From Chrysomallon squamiferum (lineage: Eukaryota > Mollusca > Gastropoda > Neomphalida > Peltospiridae): DNA of 64,000 nt. The stretch is from positions 26,908,850-26,972,849 of the forward strand of contig CM022679.1 of the NCBI GenBank assembly GCA_012295275.1. Direction: 5' to 3'. A program made the translations under genes and the position numbers. Shown piece by piece: positions 23,301 to 36,824 of the stretch (positions are counted from its first letter, which is position 1; every line of letters begins with the position of its first letter). A model generated the notes under the pieces. That model was not told where the DNA came from, searched no databases, and was given only the letters and a program-made list of their open reading frames with translations.

Positions 23301-25047
23301 TTCAAAGACAAATATGCCACCAAAGGATTGCCAGGGGAACACAAAATGTCAAGAACAGAGTACGATGTCAGAAGGAGAAAAATTGTCTACGAAATCTGAT
23401 TTAAACATCAGGCGACTAGAAACGACACTAACTTATCCCATTTCAGAGAAATATGCAGAATTTACGTCTAGTCCGGAAACCCAGGGGTATAAGAGTTCTA
23501 CATCACCAACTTCGGAAACAAGTAAATCAGATAAAGCAACAATGTCCACTTTAGAATCGAAAGAAACGACTACAGTGACAAAGCCCGATGTTTACCAGTC
23601 AACGACGAAGGAAAGAAGAGGCACGTCTCTCAGAATACTAGTAGATTCTTCCACTGATGCAAACGTGGATTATTTTACATCAGAAGAACATGTTTCTGCA
23701 AGTACGACGCCGACTACAAGCGTTAAGCCGTGGGATTTCAATAAAATGAACGAGTCCTTTACACTTCAGTGCTTTTCCAATTCTCTCATCACCTTAGTGA
23801 GAAAGGATCATCTGCGATGTTCCAATGGAAGAATTCGTTTTGATATCTACACATCCACCGTAACCGAACTCTTTCTTTCTGTACCTTTTGATAAGATGCA
23901 ATCTAACCGCCAGCTTTCTCGGCAGAAGAGAAGAACGCCCACTGACTACACAATTTTCGAATTTGGCCAGCGAAATAATGACTGCTTTGATGGAATGGCT
24001 ATGGAACTACAGCCTAGTGAAAGCCTGTTATTCCTCAATAACACTCAAGTGAATACTATGTTTCCTCTTACTGTAGATCCTAAACTTACCCCTTCCCTCA
24101 CTTTACAATTCACATTTAATTCTACGATGCAGCGGTTCTGGGGTAAGATATTTAAAGGAAGATTGACCATTGCTACCAGCTGTATCAAAGAAGGAATAAT
24201 GACCGCCAACTTTATCGACACCCTAACTGGAAAAACTCTTAATCTAGGATCTCTGTTGGTGAGGGACGAGAGCGACCCGTTGCCAATGTGGATTTTTCAG
24301 CTAGATACGCGTGGAAAGAAAAGAAATTTTGAAATACGATTAAACTTTTCGAAAATACCAGAACCTTTTGGATTGAATTACATCAAAATGGAGGCACAGG
24401 ATACATCAGTGTCACCAGGAGGGTGGTTCGGAGTGGAAACCCGCCGAGTTAGGAAATGGATTCTGTCCGACAGCCCGGACACCACAGTCGAAGGTTGGAC
24501 TGGAGGGAAAGGAAAAATGAAGAAGATGACCGTTCGAGTCAACGGTTCGAAAAGATCCAGAACGGTAGAATCTTTGGTGTTTTCGTCAAAATTATCTCCT
24601 GGACAAAAACAGACTGCTAGATTCGTCCTACAGCAGAATGGCCACGGAATGTTTTACCCCGACGAAAAGCCAGACGAACAGCCTGCATTTGTCTTCGGCA
24701 ATGATGATACAGGAGACAAAGGGTCGTCGGAAGCTGATATCAAAGACGTTGTCATTACACCAAACAAACAAAACATTGAACTGAACATTGTTTCGAAGAG
24801 TAAGACAACAACGAAAGTAGTCATTAGCCTGGAGAAAAACATGACCAATCTGAACATTACAAAGAACGATCCACAAAACATTGTTGGCAGCATCAAAATT
24901 TGTTCAATGACTCTGCCATGTTGGAGACCGCAAGAGAAGAAAGAAGCTTTCGTGTCGGCAGATGATACTGAATTAATTCCAGTTCAGTCGCCATGGAAAC
25001 GTATCACTGGCAAAAAACTGAAAATCGAAAGATACGAAACAAAGTAG
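16664..25047 (+). CDS. Secreted Ser/Thr-rich protein with EYDKSTK decapeptide arrays (unrecognised family)
   Basis: Two coding exons, 16664-17324 and 18197-25047, join in phase 1 (CCAG|GTGAGG to TTTGTAG|GAGGG) and encode 2503 residues. Residues 1-20 are a signal peptide. About 22-185 form a compact domain with the WGFSW, LPAGQQTVTVKV and YGVELDQIVL pattern of beta-sandwich carbohydrate-binding-like domains (inference). Residues 222-2070 are Ser/Thr/Glu/Lys-rich, with two tandem arrays and eight CX5-6C modules. Residues ~2073-2503 form a C-terminal domain with six Cys and a basic RQKRR site at 2129-2133. I do not recognise the family. Mucin-like, mucus, adhesive or matrix protein is the most likely role, since it is extracellular, glycosylatable and has a repetitive polyampholyte. 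Tissue and ligand are unknown. Confidence 0.85.
18197..25047 (+). CDS. Secreted S/T-rich protein, exon 2: repeat region and C-terminal domain
   Basis: A single 6851-nt exon, open from the acceptor at 18196 to TAG at 25045-25047. It codes for the whole S/T-rich region and the C-terminal domain. The frame before the first ATG of this exon (18529) stays open and S/T-rich, so the exon start is the acceptor, not that ATG. Codon use is strongly biased to TCA/ACA/AAA in the arrays and more balanced in the C-terminal domain. Confidence 0.88.
19765..20784 (+). repeat. Coding decapeptide array 1 (SEYDKSTKxT, ~33 units of 30 bp)
   Basis: 33 consecutive 30-nt units with no insertions or deletions, residues 744-1073, then a decayed unit. 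Each has one Tyr between acidic residues, two Lys and three or four Ser/Thr. A 120-nt higher-order unit with endings VT, VT, AI, AT occurs at least three times, which shows recent block duplication. Confidence 0.95.
21160..21600 (+). repeat. Coding SDKST repeat region
   Basis: Looser ~10-14 residue units of the form TSVSDKSTxx, clearly related in composition to the decapeptide arrays but with variable spacing. It follows the fourth Cys module. Confidence 0.75.
22057..22851 (+). repeat. Coding decapeptide array 2 (mixed 10- and 12-residue units)
   Basis: Alternates SEYDKSMKTT-type units with 12-residue units such as FTPEYEKSAETT, and has a two-copy higher-order block beginning YTPEYDKSTKATREYDKSTK. 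More diverged than array 1. It lies between the sixth and seventh Cys modules. Confidence 0.9.
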
Positions 25048-25379
25048 AGATGAGACAGTGAGACAGAGAGAAATGTTTCCTTGAAGATTTATATTATAAA
25101 AGTGCTTTCATAAAATTAGTAAAGTAACTAAATATAACAATTATATGAAATCAAAAGTGACTGAAAATCAGGTAAAAGAAACAGGTACATCAGTAAACTG
25201 ATTTGTGAGTGTTGTAAACCGACAGCTCAAAATATGGAATCTGTACATATGATTTTATTTATCATGCTAAAAAACCTTTTTTTGAAAATTTCAGTTATAG
25301 CTATTGACCTACCTATGAAATTTACTGCAAAATAGCCAGCTGAAACAATATCTATTAAGCATGTTTGCTAACACCTGAC

Positions 25380-25385
25380 AATAAA
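25380..25385 (+). terminator. Candidate polyadenylation signal AATAAA for the secreted-protein gene
   Basis: First canonical AATAAA after the stop codon, about 330 nt downstream. No other candidate lies nearer. Confidence 0.6.
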
Positions 25386-25904
25386 ATAGCAAATGGAGAA
25401 ACGTTCTTTGTTTGCTTTTGTTTATTATTATATTATTATTATTATTATTAGTAGTAGTAGTAGTAGTAGTAGTAGCAGTAGCAGTAGTAATAGTAATAGT
25501 AGTTTAACATTATTAGATTTTTCACCTCCATTATTTAGTATTTATTTCCTAAAACTAGACGTTCTCTTTCACAGCATTCCGTTCAATACTTTAGAGATAC
25601 CAAGTATAACAGTTTTGATCAGCAAAAAATAAAACTATACAACTTAAAATTCATTAGTATATCTATAACAGACTTCAGATTCATTCAGAGAAATTGCATA
25701 ACAGAGTTGTATTAATTTTACCATATTTATTTATTTATTTTATGTAATTAGCAGAATATTATTTATCAGTTTATGTATTAATTAATTAATTAATTATTAT
25801 TATTATTATTACTATTATTATATGTTGCTATATGTCCTTTTTCTTCTAGCGCTTCTTTTTCTGATTTTAATCTGACATCATTATCATTATATGAAGTTCA
25901 AAAC

Positions 25905-25906
<2 letters not shown>

Positions 25907-25976
<70 letters not shown>
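25907..25976. repeat. (GA)n microsatellite
   Basis: About 35 uninterrupted GA dinucleotides. Confidence 0.95.
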
Positions 25977-25979
<3 letters not shown>

Positions 25980-26840
25980 CCAAATAACGAATTTGGATCT
26001 TTTCTGACTTTGTATTTTGTATATAAAGGATTTCCAAAATGCACAGAACTGTGGACTGCAGCGAATTATTCCCAATCAAGGGAAGAATAAAGCGAATTCT
26101 CTTAATCGTTTCAAGTCATTGTAGTTACTTACAACTTTATGGTATATATTACACGGTATTTAAAAAGGACGTAATGAATGCACAGTTATTCAGATGTATA
26201 TTATTTAGTATATCCATCTCTCTACTTCCAGTTTCAATTAAATTTCGATCGGTAAATCGAATAACTTTTTAAAAGTATTGTTGGATAATTATATCACACT
26301 GGAAACCGGGGATGCATAGCAACAAGAGGCGAAAAAAACCCAAAAAACTAAATATTAAAATAAATTAAAACCAGTAAAGTCAAAATATTGATTATTTTAT
26401 ATTCCAAAATAATTCTAAGCTATTACTTATGTTTCATTCTAGTCTGTTATGTATGTGTATTTGTATGTGAGAAATATTTAATCAATTTTCTTTTAATTTT
26501 TCTAAACTCAGTGCCTGTAAATTAATTATATAATCACTAATATTTTAAACATGTTTTCTTTCACCATAATTTATTACACATGCAAACAATACCGAATACA
26601 CTGAAATTATATGAGAAAACAAAAATAAAAATCGTAATTTGGTGTCCTTCTAATAATTAATAAAGCTAAAAAAACAATGAAACAAACTTTTACTGGTATT
26701 AAAACATAGAAAGAGATAAATTACTATAAAGTAACAAAATTTCAAAAAGTAATAAGTAAAACGTAAATAAATTAATACACGACCGGAAGAACTTTGGTGA
26801 ACTCGGTTTACTTCGGCCACTTCCGACTACCTAGTGACGC

Positions 26841-26856
26841 TATATATATGACGTCA
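26841..26856 (+). promoter_or_regulatory. TATA-like run plus CRE (TGACGTCA), outer end of left arm
   Basis: TATATATATGACGTCA reads inward toward RTCA. It is conserved in the right arm despite flanking divergence. Promoter activity is inference. Confidence 0.3.
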
Positions 26857-27428
26857 ACAATACATTTCCTTAGTGACTCCGCATCAAACTTAGTAGGTAG
26901 CTGCAATTTCTCTCTGTCAAAATTGAAATGAAATATTAACTCACCTCGTTAAAACTTTGCGATATCTAGTAAGTAGCTAAAGCCATAATTAATTTTATTT
27001 TAATTTTCAAATACCAGGATGGGTTTCTTTCATGATTAATGTAAACAAACTGCATTTAGCTTCAAAACAGCAAACTTTCAACATTTGCTGATCAATGTTA
27101 CTAATTCAACTTCGTATTTATTTATTTATTGCATTATTATTAAGTAAAACCTTGCATTACTTTATTTTTATTTTTTATTGTTAATATTTTTTTCTACATT
27201 ATTTATACTTATGTTATTTATTTTGCAAAGCTTGTAAATCTGAGTGAAAATTACATCCACACTTCTCAAATTCAAGAAACTTTAATTATTAAATTATTAT
27301 GATTTAAAATTAAATTTAAATGCTTAGGCCAGACCTTCCAGTTTTAAAAATAAGTATGCAAACACAATGGTGCCAACAGCTATATATCTAATTTTAAATT
27401 TAAACTTAATATATTTACAATTACAAAT

Positions 27429-28821
27429 ATGTAGCATAATAAATAAAAAGTAGTAGCAGAAGAACAAGTACCATTATAAATTAATAACTAAATAAATAAA
27501 AGAAATAATAATAAGAAGAACATGCACCATTATAATTAAAAAAGTAAATAAATAAATAACAAAAAAAACGAAGATAATAATAAAATAAAATAAAACATAT
27601 AGCATTATAATAATAACAACAACAGCAAGATTTAGAAGAAGAAAATGTAGCATTATAAATAAATGAATAGTAATACTAATACAAATAAGAAGAAGTAAAG
27701 AAGACGAAAGAAAGAAAATTTAAAATAGTAGTAGCAGAACTTGTCATATTGTAATACTAGTTTTAATATAGAGATAAATATGGTTTAAATGTGTGTAACA
27801 GTATTTATTCTTTATAATAATACTTTCATGGACATTTTAATTATATAAATACATTTGTTGGTTGATAGAGATTGTGGTGGAATATAAGCATTTAATTCAT
27901 CTCATTTAAGTAAAGTAATTATCATTTATTTCATTAATTAATAACATTTTGTTTTTTTTCAGATTCTTAGTACTACATAAAATTTGTATGCAGTTTTAAA
28001 TTTTTATAACTATGGAACGATAAATTATTCACTTCCTTTCTTAAAAATATATAAACATATCTCTATTTATTTTATTTCATTTTATTTTATTTTATTTTAA
28101 ATTGAAATAGGTTTTAAAACTGCACACAGAATTTATGGACAGCCTGTATGATTATTTTCTTAACTTTGCACTTAATAATTAGATTTTGCATTTTTTTAAA
28201 TGTATTCAAACTTAATATATTTATAATGACATGTACCATAATAAATAAATAAAGAAAGAATGAAAGAAAGAAGAAAAATAATAATAAGAAAAAGTGGAAG
28301 AAGAACATGTAGCATTATAAACAAACAAATAAAATGAATAGGTTAATTAATAAATATATTAGTAATAATAAGAAGAAGAAAACAAAGAAGATGTAGCATA
28401 ATAAATAAATATAATAAAGGTATAAATAAAATAAATAAATAAATAAAATAAATAAATTAGTAATAATAATAATAATAATAAAAAGAAATGTAAGAAAACA
28501 TAGAATTGTAAATAAGTAAATAATCAAATAATAAAAATAATAATATAATATTAATAATAATTATCATAATAATAATAAAAAGAAGAATTAGAAGAACATG
28601 TAGTATTATAAATAAGTAAGTAAATAAACAAATAATACTAAGAAGAAGAAGACAAAAAAGAAGAACTAGAAGAAGAGGTAGTATTATAAATAAGCTAATA
28701 CATAATTTAAAAAATACCAGTAGAAGCAGTGGAAGAAAAGGTAGCATTCTAACTAAGTAAATAAACAAATAATAAGACAAAGAACATGTAGTATTATAAA
28801 TAAATCAGTAATTAAACAATT

Positions 28822-28854
<33 letters not shown>

Positions 28855-31800
28855 GAGAATGAAGAAGATGTAGCATTATAAATAAATTAATAATAATAAA
28901 TAGTAGTAATTACATGAAGAAAAAGAAGATTTAGCACTATAAATAATAACAAATAACAGTAGTTGTAGCATTAATAGTAGTTAGATGAAGAAGAAGAAGA
29001 AGTAGCTTTATAAATAAACAAATCAGTAAATAAGTGAATAAATAGATAATAAGAAGAAATAAGGATAGCTACAGTATTAGAAGTAGTTAGTTGAAGAAGA
29101 GGAAGAAGATCTAGCATTATAAATAAATAAATAAATAATAAGAAATAAAGGTAGTTGTAGTATTAGTAGTAGTTACATGAAGAAGAAGAGGAAGATGTAG
29201 CATCAAAAATAAATAAATAGGTAAATACATAAATAATAAGAAGAAATAATGGTACTTATAACAGTAGTAGTAGTTAGATGAAGAAGTAGAAGTAGCATTA
29301 TAAATAAATAAATAAATTAATTAATTAATTAATAACAAATAATGGTGATTGAAGTACTAGTAATAGTTAGATGAACTAGAAGAAGATGTAGCATTCGAAA
29401 TAACTAAATAAATAAATAAATAATAACAAATAATGGTAGTTGTAGTACTAGTAGTAGTTAGATGAACTAGAAGAAGAATTGTAACATTGTAGATAAATAA
29501 ATCAATAAATCAGTAAATAAATAAATAAATAAGAAATAATTGTAGTTGCAGTATTAATGGTAGGTAGATAAAAAGGAAGAAGATGATGTAGCATTATCAG
29601 TAAATAAAACAGAAGAAAATGAAGATGTAGCATTATAAATAAATAAATAAGAAGAAATAAGGGTAGCTGTAGTATTAGTAGTAGTTAGATGAAGAAGAAG
29701 ACATAGCAATATAAGTAAATAAATAAGTAAATTAATAAAAGAAGTAAATAAATAAACAAATAAATAATAATAAGAAGTAATGATAGTTCAAGCATTAGTA
29801 GTAGTTAGATGAAGAAGAAGAAGGAGAGATAGCATTATAAATAAATAAGTGAATTGTAAACAAATAAAGAAATAAAGAAATAAGAAGTAAGGGCAGTTGT
29901 AGCATTAGTAGTAGATGAAGAAAAGGAGGAAGATGTAGCATTATAAATAAATAAATAATAAGAAGAAATAATAGTAGTATTAATAGTAGTATCAATACAT
30001 AAATAAGTAAGTACGTAAGTAAGTAAATAAATAAATAAGAAGAAGAATTAATGTTAGTGGTAGTATCAGTAGTAGTTAGACATAGAAGAAGAGAAGAAGA
30101 CAGACACAGCATCATAAATAAATAAATAAGAATTAAAATAAATAAATAAATAATAAAATAAATAATAAGAAGAAATAATGGCAGTGGTTGTATTAGTAGT
30201 GGTTAGATAAAGAAGAAGAAGAGTAGATAACATTATAAATAAATAAATAAGTAAATAAGTAAAAAATAAGGGTAGTTGTAGCATTAGTAGTTGATGAAGA
30301 AGAAAAGGAAGATGTAGCATAAATAAATAAATAAATAAATAATAAAAAATATGGTAGTGGTAGTATTAGTAAAGAAAGAAAGAAAGAAATAAGTAACTAA
30401 TAAAATAAGTAAATAAATAGAAATAATAATGATAATAAGAAGAAGAAATAAAGACAGCTGAAGCATTAGTAGTAGTTATGCGAAGAAGAAGAAGGAAAGA
30501 TAGCATTATAAATAAATAAATAAATAAATAAATAAAATGGTAGTGGTAGTATTAGTAGTAGTTAGATGAAGAAGAAGGAGAAGCTGTAGTGTTATAAAAA
30601 AATAAATAAATTAATAAAAAGTAAATAAATAAGCAAATTAATAAAAAGTAAATAAATAAGTAAATTAATAAAAAGTAAATAAATAAGCAAATAAATAATA
30701 AGAAGACATAAGGGTGATTGAAGCATTAGTAATAGTTAGATGAAGAAGAAGGAGGACAATAAATAAATAAATAAATAAATAAGTACATTATAAAAAAATA
30801 AATAAACAAAGAAATAAGGGCAGTAGATGAAGAAAAAGAGGAAGATGTAGGATTATAAATATATAAATAAATAAGAAGAAATAATGTTAGTGGCAGTATT
30901 AGCAGTATTTAGATGAAGATGAAAAAGAAGAAGTAGCTTTATCAATAAATAAATAAGTAATTAAATAAAATAGTTGTAAATAAATAAATGAATAATATGA
31001 AATGAGGGTAAGAAGAGAAGAAGACAGCGTCATAAATAAATAGATAACTATTAAAATAAATAAATAAATGAATAAATAAATAAATAATAATAAGAAATAA
31101 TGAAAGTGGTAGTACTAGTAGTAGTTAGATGAAAAAGAAAGAGAAGATATAGTGTTATAAATAAATAAATAAATAAATAATATGAAATAAGGGTAGCTGT
31201 AGCCCTTAGTAGTAGTTAGATGAAGAAGAAAAGAAAGATGTGACATTATAAATAAATAAATAAGTAAATAAATAAATAAATAGATAATATGAAATAAGGG
31301 ATGTTGTTGTAGTAGTAGTAGTTAGATGAAGAAGAAGACAATGCATTATAAGTAAATAATTAAGTAGTTTAATAAAAAAAAGTAAATAAATAAAAAATAA
31401 TAATAAGAAGAAATAAAGGTAGCCAAAGCCTTAGTAGTAGTTACATGAAGAAGAAGAAGGAAAGATAGCATTATAAAAAAATAAATAAATAAATGAATAA
31501 GTAAATAAATAAAGAAATAAGGGTAGTTGTAGCATTAATAGTAGTTACATAAAAAAGAAGAAGATGTAGCATTATAAATAAATAAATAAATAAATAGTTA
31601 TAAATAAATAAATTATCAGTAAATAAAACAGAAGAAAATGAAGATATAGGATTATATAAAATAAACAAATAAATAAATAATAAGAAGTTATGGTAGTTAT
31701 AGTAGTAATAGTAGTTGTAAAATGAACAGGAAGATGAAGATGTAGCATTATAAATAAATAAATAAGAAAAAATAAAGGTAGCTGAATCATTAGTAGTAGT

Positions 31801-32462
31801 TACATCAAGAAGAAGAAGGAAAGATAGCATTATAAACAATTAAATAAATAAATGAATAAGTAAAGAAATAAAGAAATAAGGGTGGTTGTAGCATTAACAG
31901 TAGTTAGATGAAGAAGAAGATGTAGCACTATAAATAAATAAATGAATAAGTAATAAATAATAAAGAAATAATAAATAAAATGGTAGTGGTAGTATTAGTA
32001 GTAGTTACATGAAGAAGATGTAGCACTGTGAATAAATTTATAAATAAATAAATAATAAGAAGAAATAATGATAGTGGTATATTAGTAGCAGTTAGATGAA
32101 GAAAGATAAGGGAAGATAGCATTATAAATAAATAAATTAAAAAAAGAAAGAAAGAAAGGAAAAAATAATGGTAGCTGTAGCATTAGTAATAGATGAAAAA
32201 GAGGAAGATGTAGCATTATAAATAAATAAATAAATAAATAATAAAAATATGGTACTGTTAGTATTAGTAGTAGCTAGCATTATAAGTAAATAACTAAATA
32301 AATAAGAAGAAATAAGAGTAGCTGAAGCATTAGTAGTAGTTAGATGAAGAAGAAGGAGAGATAGCATTATAAATGAATAAATATATAAATAAATAATAAG
32401 AAAAAATAATGGTAGTTGTAGTATTGATATTAGATGAAGGAGAAGAAGAAGATATAGCATTA

Positions 32463-32493
<31 letters not shown>

Positions 32494-32764
32494 GAAGAAA
32501 TAATGAAAGTGGTAGTAGTAGTTAGATGAAGAAGAAGGAGAACATGTAGCATTATAAATAAATAAATAATTAAATTAACAAAAAGGTCAATAAATAAGTA
32601 AATTAATAAAAAGTAAATAAATAAGTAAATTAATAAAAAGTAAATAAATAAATAAGTAAATTAATAAAAAGTAAATAAATAAACAAAAAAATAATAATCA
32701 GAAATAAGGGTAGTCGAAGCATTAGTATTAGTTAGATGAAGAAGATGAAGAAGATGTAATATTA

Positions 32765-32795
<31 letters not shown>

Positions 32796-33606
32796 GTAAA
32801 TTAATAAATAAGTAACTTAATAAAGAAATAATCAAAGAAATAATAATAAGAAATAATGGTAATGGTACTAGTAGCAGTAGTTAGATGAAGAAGAAGAAGA
32901 AGAAGAAGATGTAGCATTATAAATAAATAAATAAGTAAATTGATAAATAAGTAAATTAATAAATAAGTAAATAAACAATCCAAAGGTTAGTTTTAGCATT
33001 AGTAGTAGTTAGATGATGATGAAGAAGAAGATATAGCATTATAAATAAGTAAATAAATAATCATTTTACTGGTAGTATTAGTAATACGTATATGAAGAAG
33101 AAGAAGAAGACATAGTGTTATAAATAAATAAATAAATTAATAAATAAATAAATAAATAAATAAGAAGAAGAAATAAAGGTAGTTGTAGTATTAATAGTAG
33201 TTGGATGAAGAAGAAGTTGAATATGTATAAATAACTAAATAAATAATAAGAAGAAATAATGTTACTGGTAGTGTTCGTTGTTGTATTAGTATTAGTTAGA
33301 TGAAGAAGAAGATGTACATGTAGGACACATGAATAAATAAATAAATAAAATTAAAAATAAATAAATAAATATGTATTAAAATAAATAAATAAAAAATAAG
33401 AAATAAGTGTAGTCGTAGCATTAGTTGTAGTTATAGGAAGAAGAAGAAATAGCATTATAAATAGATAAATAAATAAATAATAAGAAATAATGGCAGCAGT
33501 AGTTAGATGAAGAAGAGATAGAATTATAAATAAATAAATAAATAATAAGAAGAAATAATGGAAGTTGTCGTATCAGTAGTAGTTAGAGGAAGAAAAAGAG
33601 GATGAT

Positions 33607-33652
<46 letters not shown>

Positions 33653-34237
33653 CAAGAAGAGTAACAATTTAAAAATTAAATAAATATGTAAAAATAGCTG
33701 AAGCAGTGCTGTTTAAATTAAAGAGATATAATAACTGATACTAAAATAAAATAGTACTAGTGGTAGAAGTAGTATATGGCTATAATAACAGATATTTAAT
33801 AATTTGATTAATAACAAGTGTGTAACTGTATACTTTATTTTTTATTTTCAAGTATATCTTAATTATAAATATATTTGTCTGATGATGGAGACGTGGTGGA
33901 ATATATTTAATTTTACTGATTTAAATACAATAACTAATATATATATATATATATATAAATCGGCAAACACAAATAATGAAATTAATTTGCTAAAAACATA
34001 TAAGCATAAATCTTTACTTTTTTTATTATTGGTTTTTAAATTATTTTTGTATATTATATGATAATTATTTAGTTTTTGCTATTTTAAAATGGCACCAGAA
34101 CCTATATATTTAATTTTATGTTTAAATTTAACATAGTTACAATTATAAGAATATAGTATAATTAAGAAAGAAGAAATAACAAAAGAAAGAAAGAAGATGA
34201 TGAAGAACTAGAAGAAGAAGAAATTTAGCATTATACA

Positions 34238-34284
<47 letters not shown>

Positions 34285-34600
34285 TAAAAAGATGAAGGAG
34301 AAACAGAAGATGAATTAGAAGAAAATTTAGCATTATAAATAAAAAAGTAAATAAATAAATAAGAAGAACTAGAAGAAGAACATGCAGTATTATACATAAA
34401 TGTAAACAAATAATAAGAAGAAGAAGCAGAAGAACCTGTAGCATTGTAAATAAATAATAGGAAGATTAACATTTAGTATTAAAAACATATAAATAAATAA
34501 TAATAAGAAGAATATGCAGCATTATATAATAAAGAAAGAAGAAAAGGTAGAAGAAAATGTAAATAAATAAATAAGTAAACAAATAAATCAATAATTAAGA
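27429..34600 (+). repeat. AT-rich minisatellite array, left arm
   Basis: Dozens of diverged ~90-130 bp units: GTAGCATTATAAATAAATAA, more AAAT, GAAGAAATAATGGTAGTTGT, AGTATTAGTAGTAGTTAGAT, then GAAGAAGAAG. The top strand is almost purely A/G/T with purine-rich GAA runs. Blocks near 27360-28240 recur near 33690-34800, so there is higher-order duplication inside the arm. Long open frames here are repeat artefacts. Confidence 0.9.
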
Positions 34601-35365
34601 AGTTTCTCATTGTTCCTAATACTAGTTTTATTATTATTATTATTATTATTTATTTTCGTTTTTAAATTCAAATTTGTGCACTTTTCAGTTTTCATAGTTT
34701 CACATTTTATGGATAACCTCTACAGCTATTTTTTTAATTTTGCAGAAAAATAATTAGATTTGCTACCTTTTATTATTATTAATAAATAATATTTCAATTC
34801 TTTTTCTTTTTTTTTAAGAATATTAGTATTTGTTTTTACTAGGTAAGAAAATATCTAAACAAAGGTTTGAAAAAAAACCACTTTTAATTTAAAAATTAAA
34901 TATATTAAAAACAAAATAAAAATACTGCTTTCTTTCCCTTAATTTCCAGAAGGTTAATATTTTACTTTCTTTTATTTACTGGTTCAATGTTGGCATTTCT
35001 TTTTAATACTAAACCTTGCCTTTTGATTTAGATCATACCACCACTATCTCCATCACTATAGCAACAGTATTTACATAATTATTATAACTTTATTATTAAC
35101 ACTAGCAGTAGTAGTAATATTTGTTGTAGTAATAACAACAGTAGAAACAGTAGTAGTAAAACAATAAAATAAAATTATATTTTTCTTAACATTCAATAAT
35201 TAGAAACTAAATAAATATAAAACAAAAATTTTGTTTAGTCTTAATTTAAAAGAAATATTGGTATCCATTTTATCTTGCATGCTGTAATGAAAATACTTAG
35301 GTTTATTTTATTATTATTTGTTAGGATCAATCATTCCTCACCATTTAAAAATTATTATTATTTAA

Positions 35366-35488
35366 TGTACCTTAAAGGCAGCAACAAGGAGTCACCTGGT
35401 GAGTGATGATACCCCCACCTTGGTGTGGCTAATACAGGAAACTCATACTTGAAAATGAGCTACTGGGGGACTGTTCACCTTTGGTACA
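35366..35488 (+). mobile_element. 123-bp TTAA-flanked element (MITE-like), left copy
   Basis: Starts TGTACC directly after TTAA (35362-35365) and ends GGTACA followed by ATAA. Short terminal inverted repeats and a TTAA-type flank suggest a piggyBac-like MITE, but no transposase is present and the family is not recognised. Confidence 0.45.
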
Positions 35489-35493
35489 ATAAA

Positions 35494-36788
35494 TTTCCAA
35501 TAATATATATATGAACAGAAAAAAATATTATACAATTTAAAATGTGCATTATAAATTTATGCTAGCATTTTAATACTGCTTTGTTAGCATTTTAGGAAAG
35601 GCATTTTTACAAATTTTATATATTTCATAAAAAAAAAATACATATATATTATATTTTATTTGAATAACCATTTCAAAATGTTTTTATTATTTTATTTCAG
35701 GTTAATATTTATTTATTTTTTAATAAATATTTGCTTCTGTTTTTGTTGTTTTATTTTAATTCTGTTATAGATTTAAATCTGTTGTTCTTACCAACCTGGT
35801 AATGAGCTTTGTTCACCCTTACCTGAAATTTATAAGTCATATATTTTATTGAAAGTATTTATTTTGTATTTATTTAGATATTTATGAAAAATGTATATTT
35901 GTGTATATGTGCAGAATACACACATATTCGCAGAGATATCATTTATTGTCTTACGTTTCTATTTCCACCTTTTTCTCAAAAAGTGGCTTCAGTATTTTTG
36001 AAAGCTGGTGCTTCGATTAAATGTGAGGAAATACCCCAAGAAAGCGGTAATTCGTAAAACGTTTCACAGCAGACGAGACATCGAAATACCAACATAGGAA
36101 TTAAAAACATATTTGGTAAATATTTTGTTGTCATGTACTTCACAACGTTTCAGATACCTTCAGTGTAACGGTTATTGAAGATTTTTAGCTCAAAACTACA
36201 AAATAACGTTAAAATACTTTCATTAATCGATATATAATTATATTATTCGGAAGTAATCAATAGACTGAATAGTACAATTATTATTTTATTTTTTTTGACT
36301 TCAGCTTAAAACATAATTTACACAATACCAGATTTTAAGTTAAAGTACAAAAGATTCCTGACACCACGACCACCACTAGCCCCAAACAATTAAAAAGAAA
36401 AAGAAAAAGAACAAACCACGATAAAAGAAGAGAAAACAATAAAGGTTAAAAATCAACTATCTTACTATGTTTTAATGTTTATGTGTTGACAATTTTCAAA
36501 AGTATATGATGATATAGATTCATTATGTTTATTAATTATATAGTGACATATTATTATGTAGTTGTATTTTATTTTATTTTATTTTTTATTTTTTATTTTT
36601 TTTATTTATTCTTGCTTGTGGGATATTATTATTCATTAGATCCATCCATAGGATAATAATATGTGAATTAATTATATCACTGGATGATCTCTCTCTTTTT
36701 CTTTCTTTTTTATTATCTTTTTAATAAATAATATATATTTTTTTAACCAATTTTTTTCTTTTCATTTTATTTCATTTATTTAATTGTT

Positions 36789-36824
<36 letters not shown>

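Larger units (their letters stand above)
25048..26779. other. 3' region of secreted-protein gene and spacer
   Basis: 3' UTR to ~25400, then triplet repeats (ATT and AGT, 25436-25502) and a long (GA)n tract at 25907-25976. No gene is supported. Confidence 0.6.
26780..35493 (+). repeat. Left arm of giant inverted repeat
   Basis: This segment is present in reverse complement at 44862-54491. The outer ~200 bp match at about nine in ten bases by eye and the inner ~165 bp almost perfectly. Between lie unique AT-rich blocks and the minisatellite. The outer edge is CGACCG at 26780-26785, facing CGGTCG at 54486-54491. No target-site duplication is evident. Confidence 0.85.

Noticed and set aside
27429-34600. 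Regularly spaced repeat that could suggest CRISPR
   Set aside because: Eukaryotic context, variable unit length, no unique spacers and no cas genes; it is a minisatellite.
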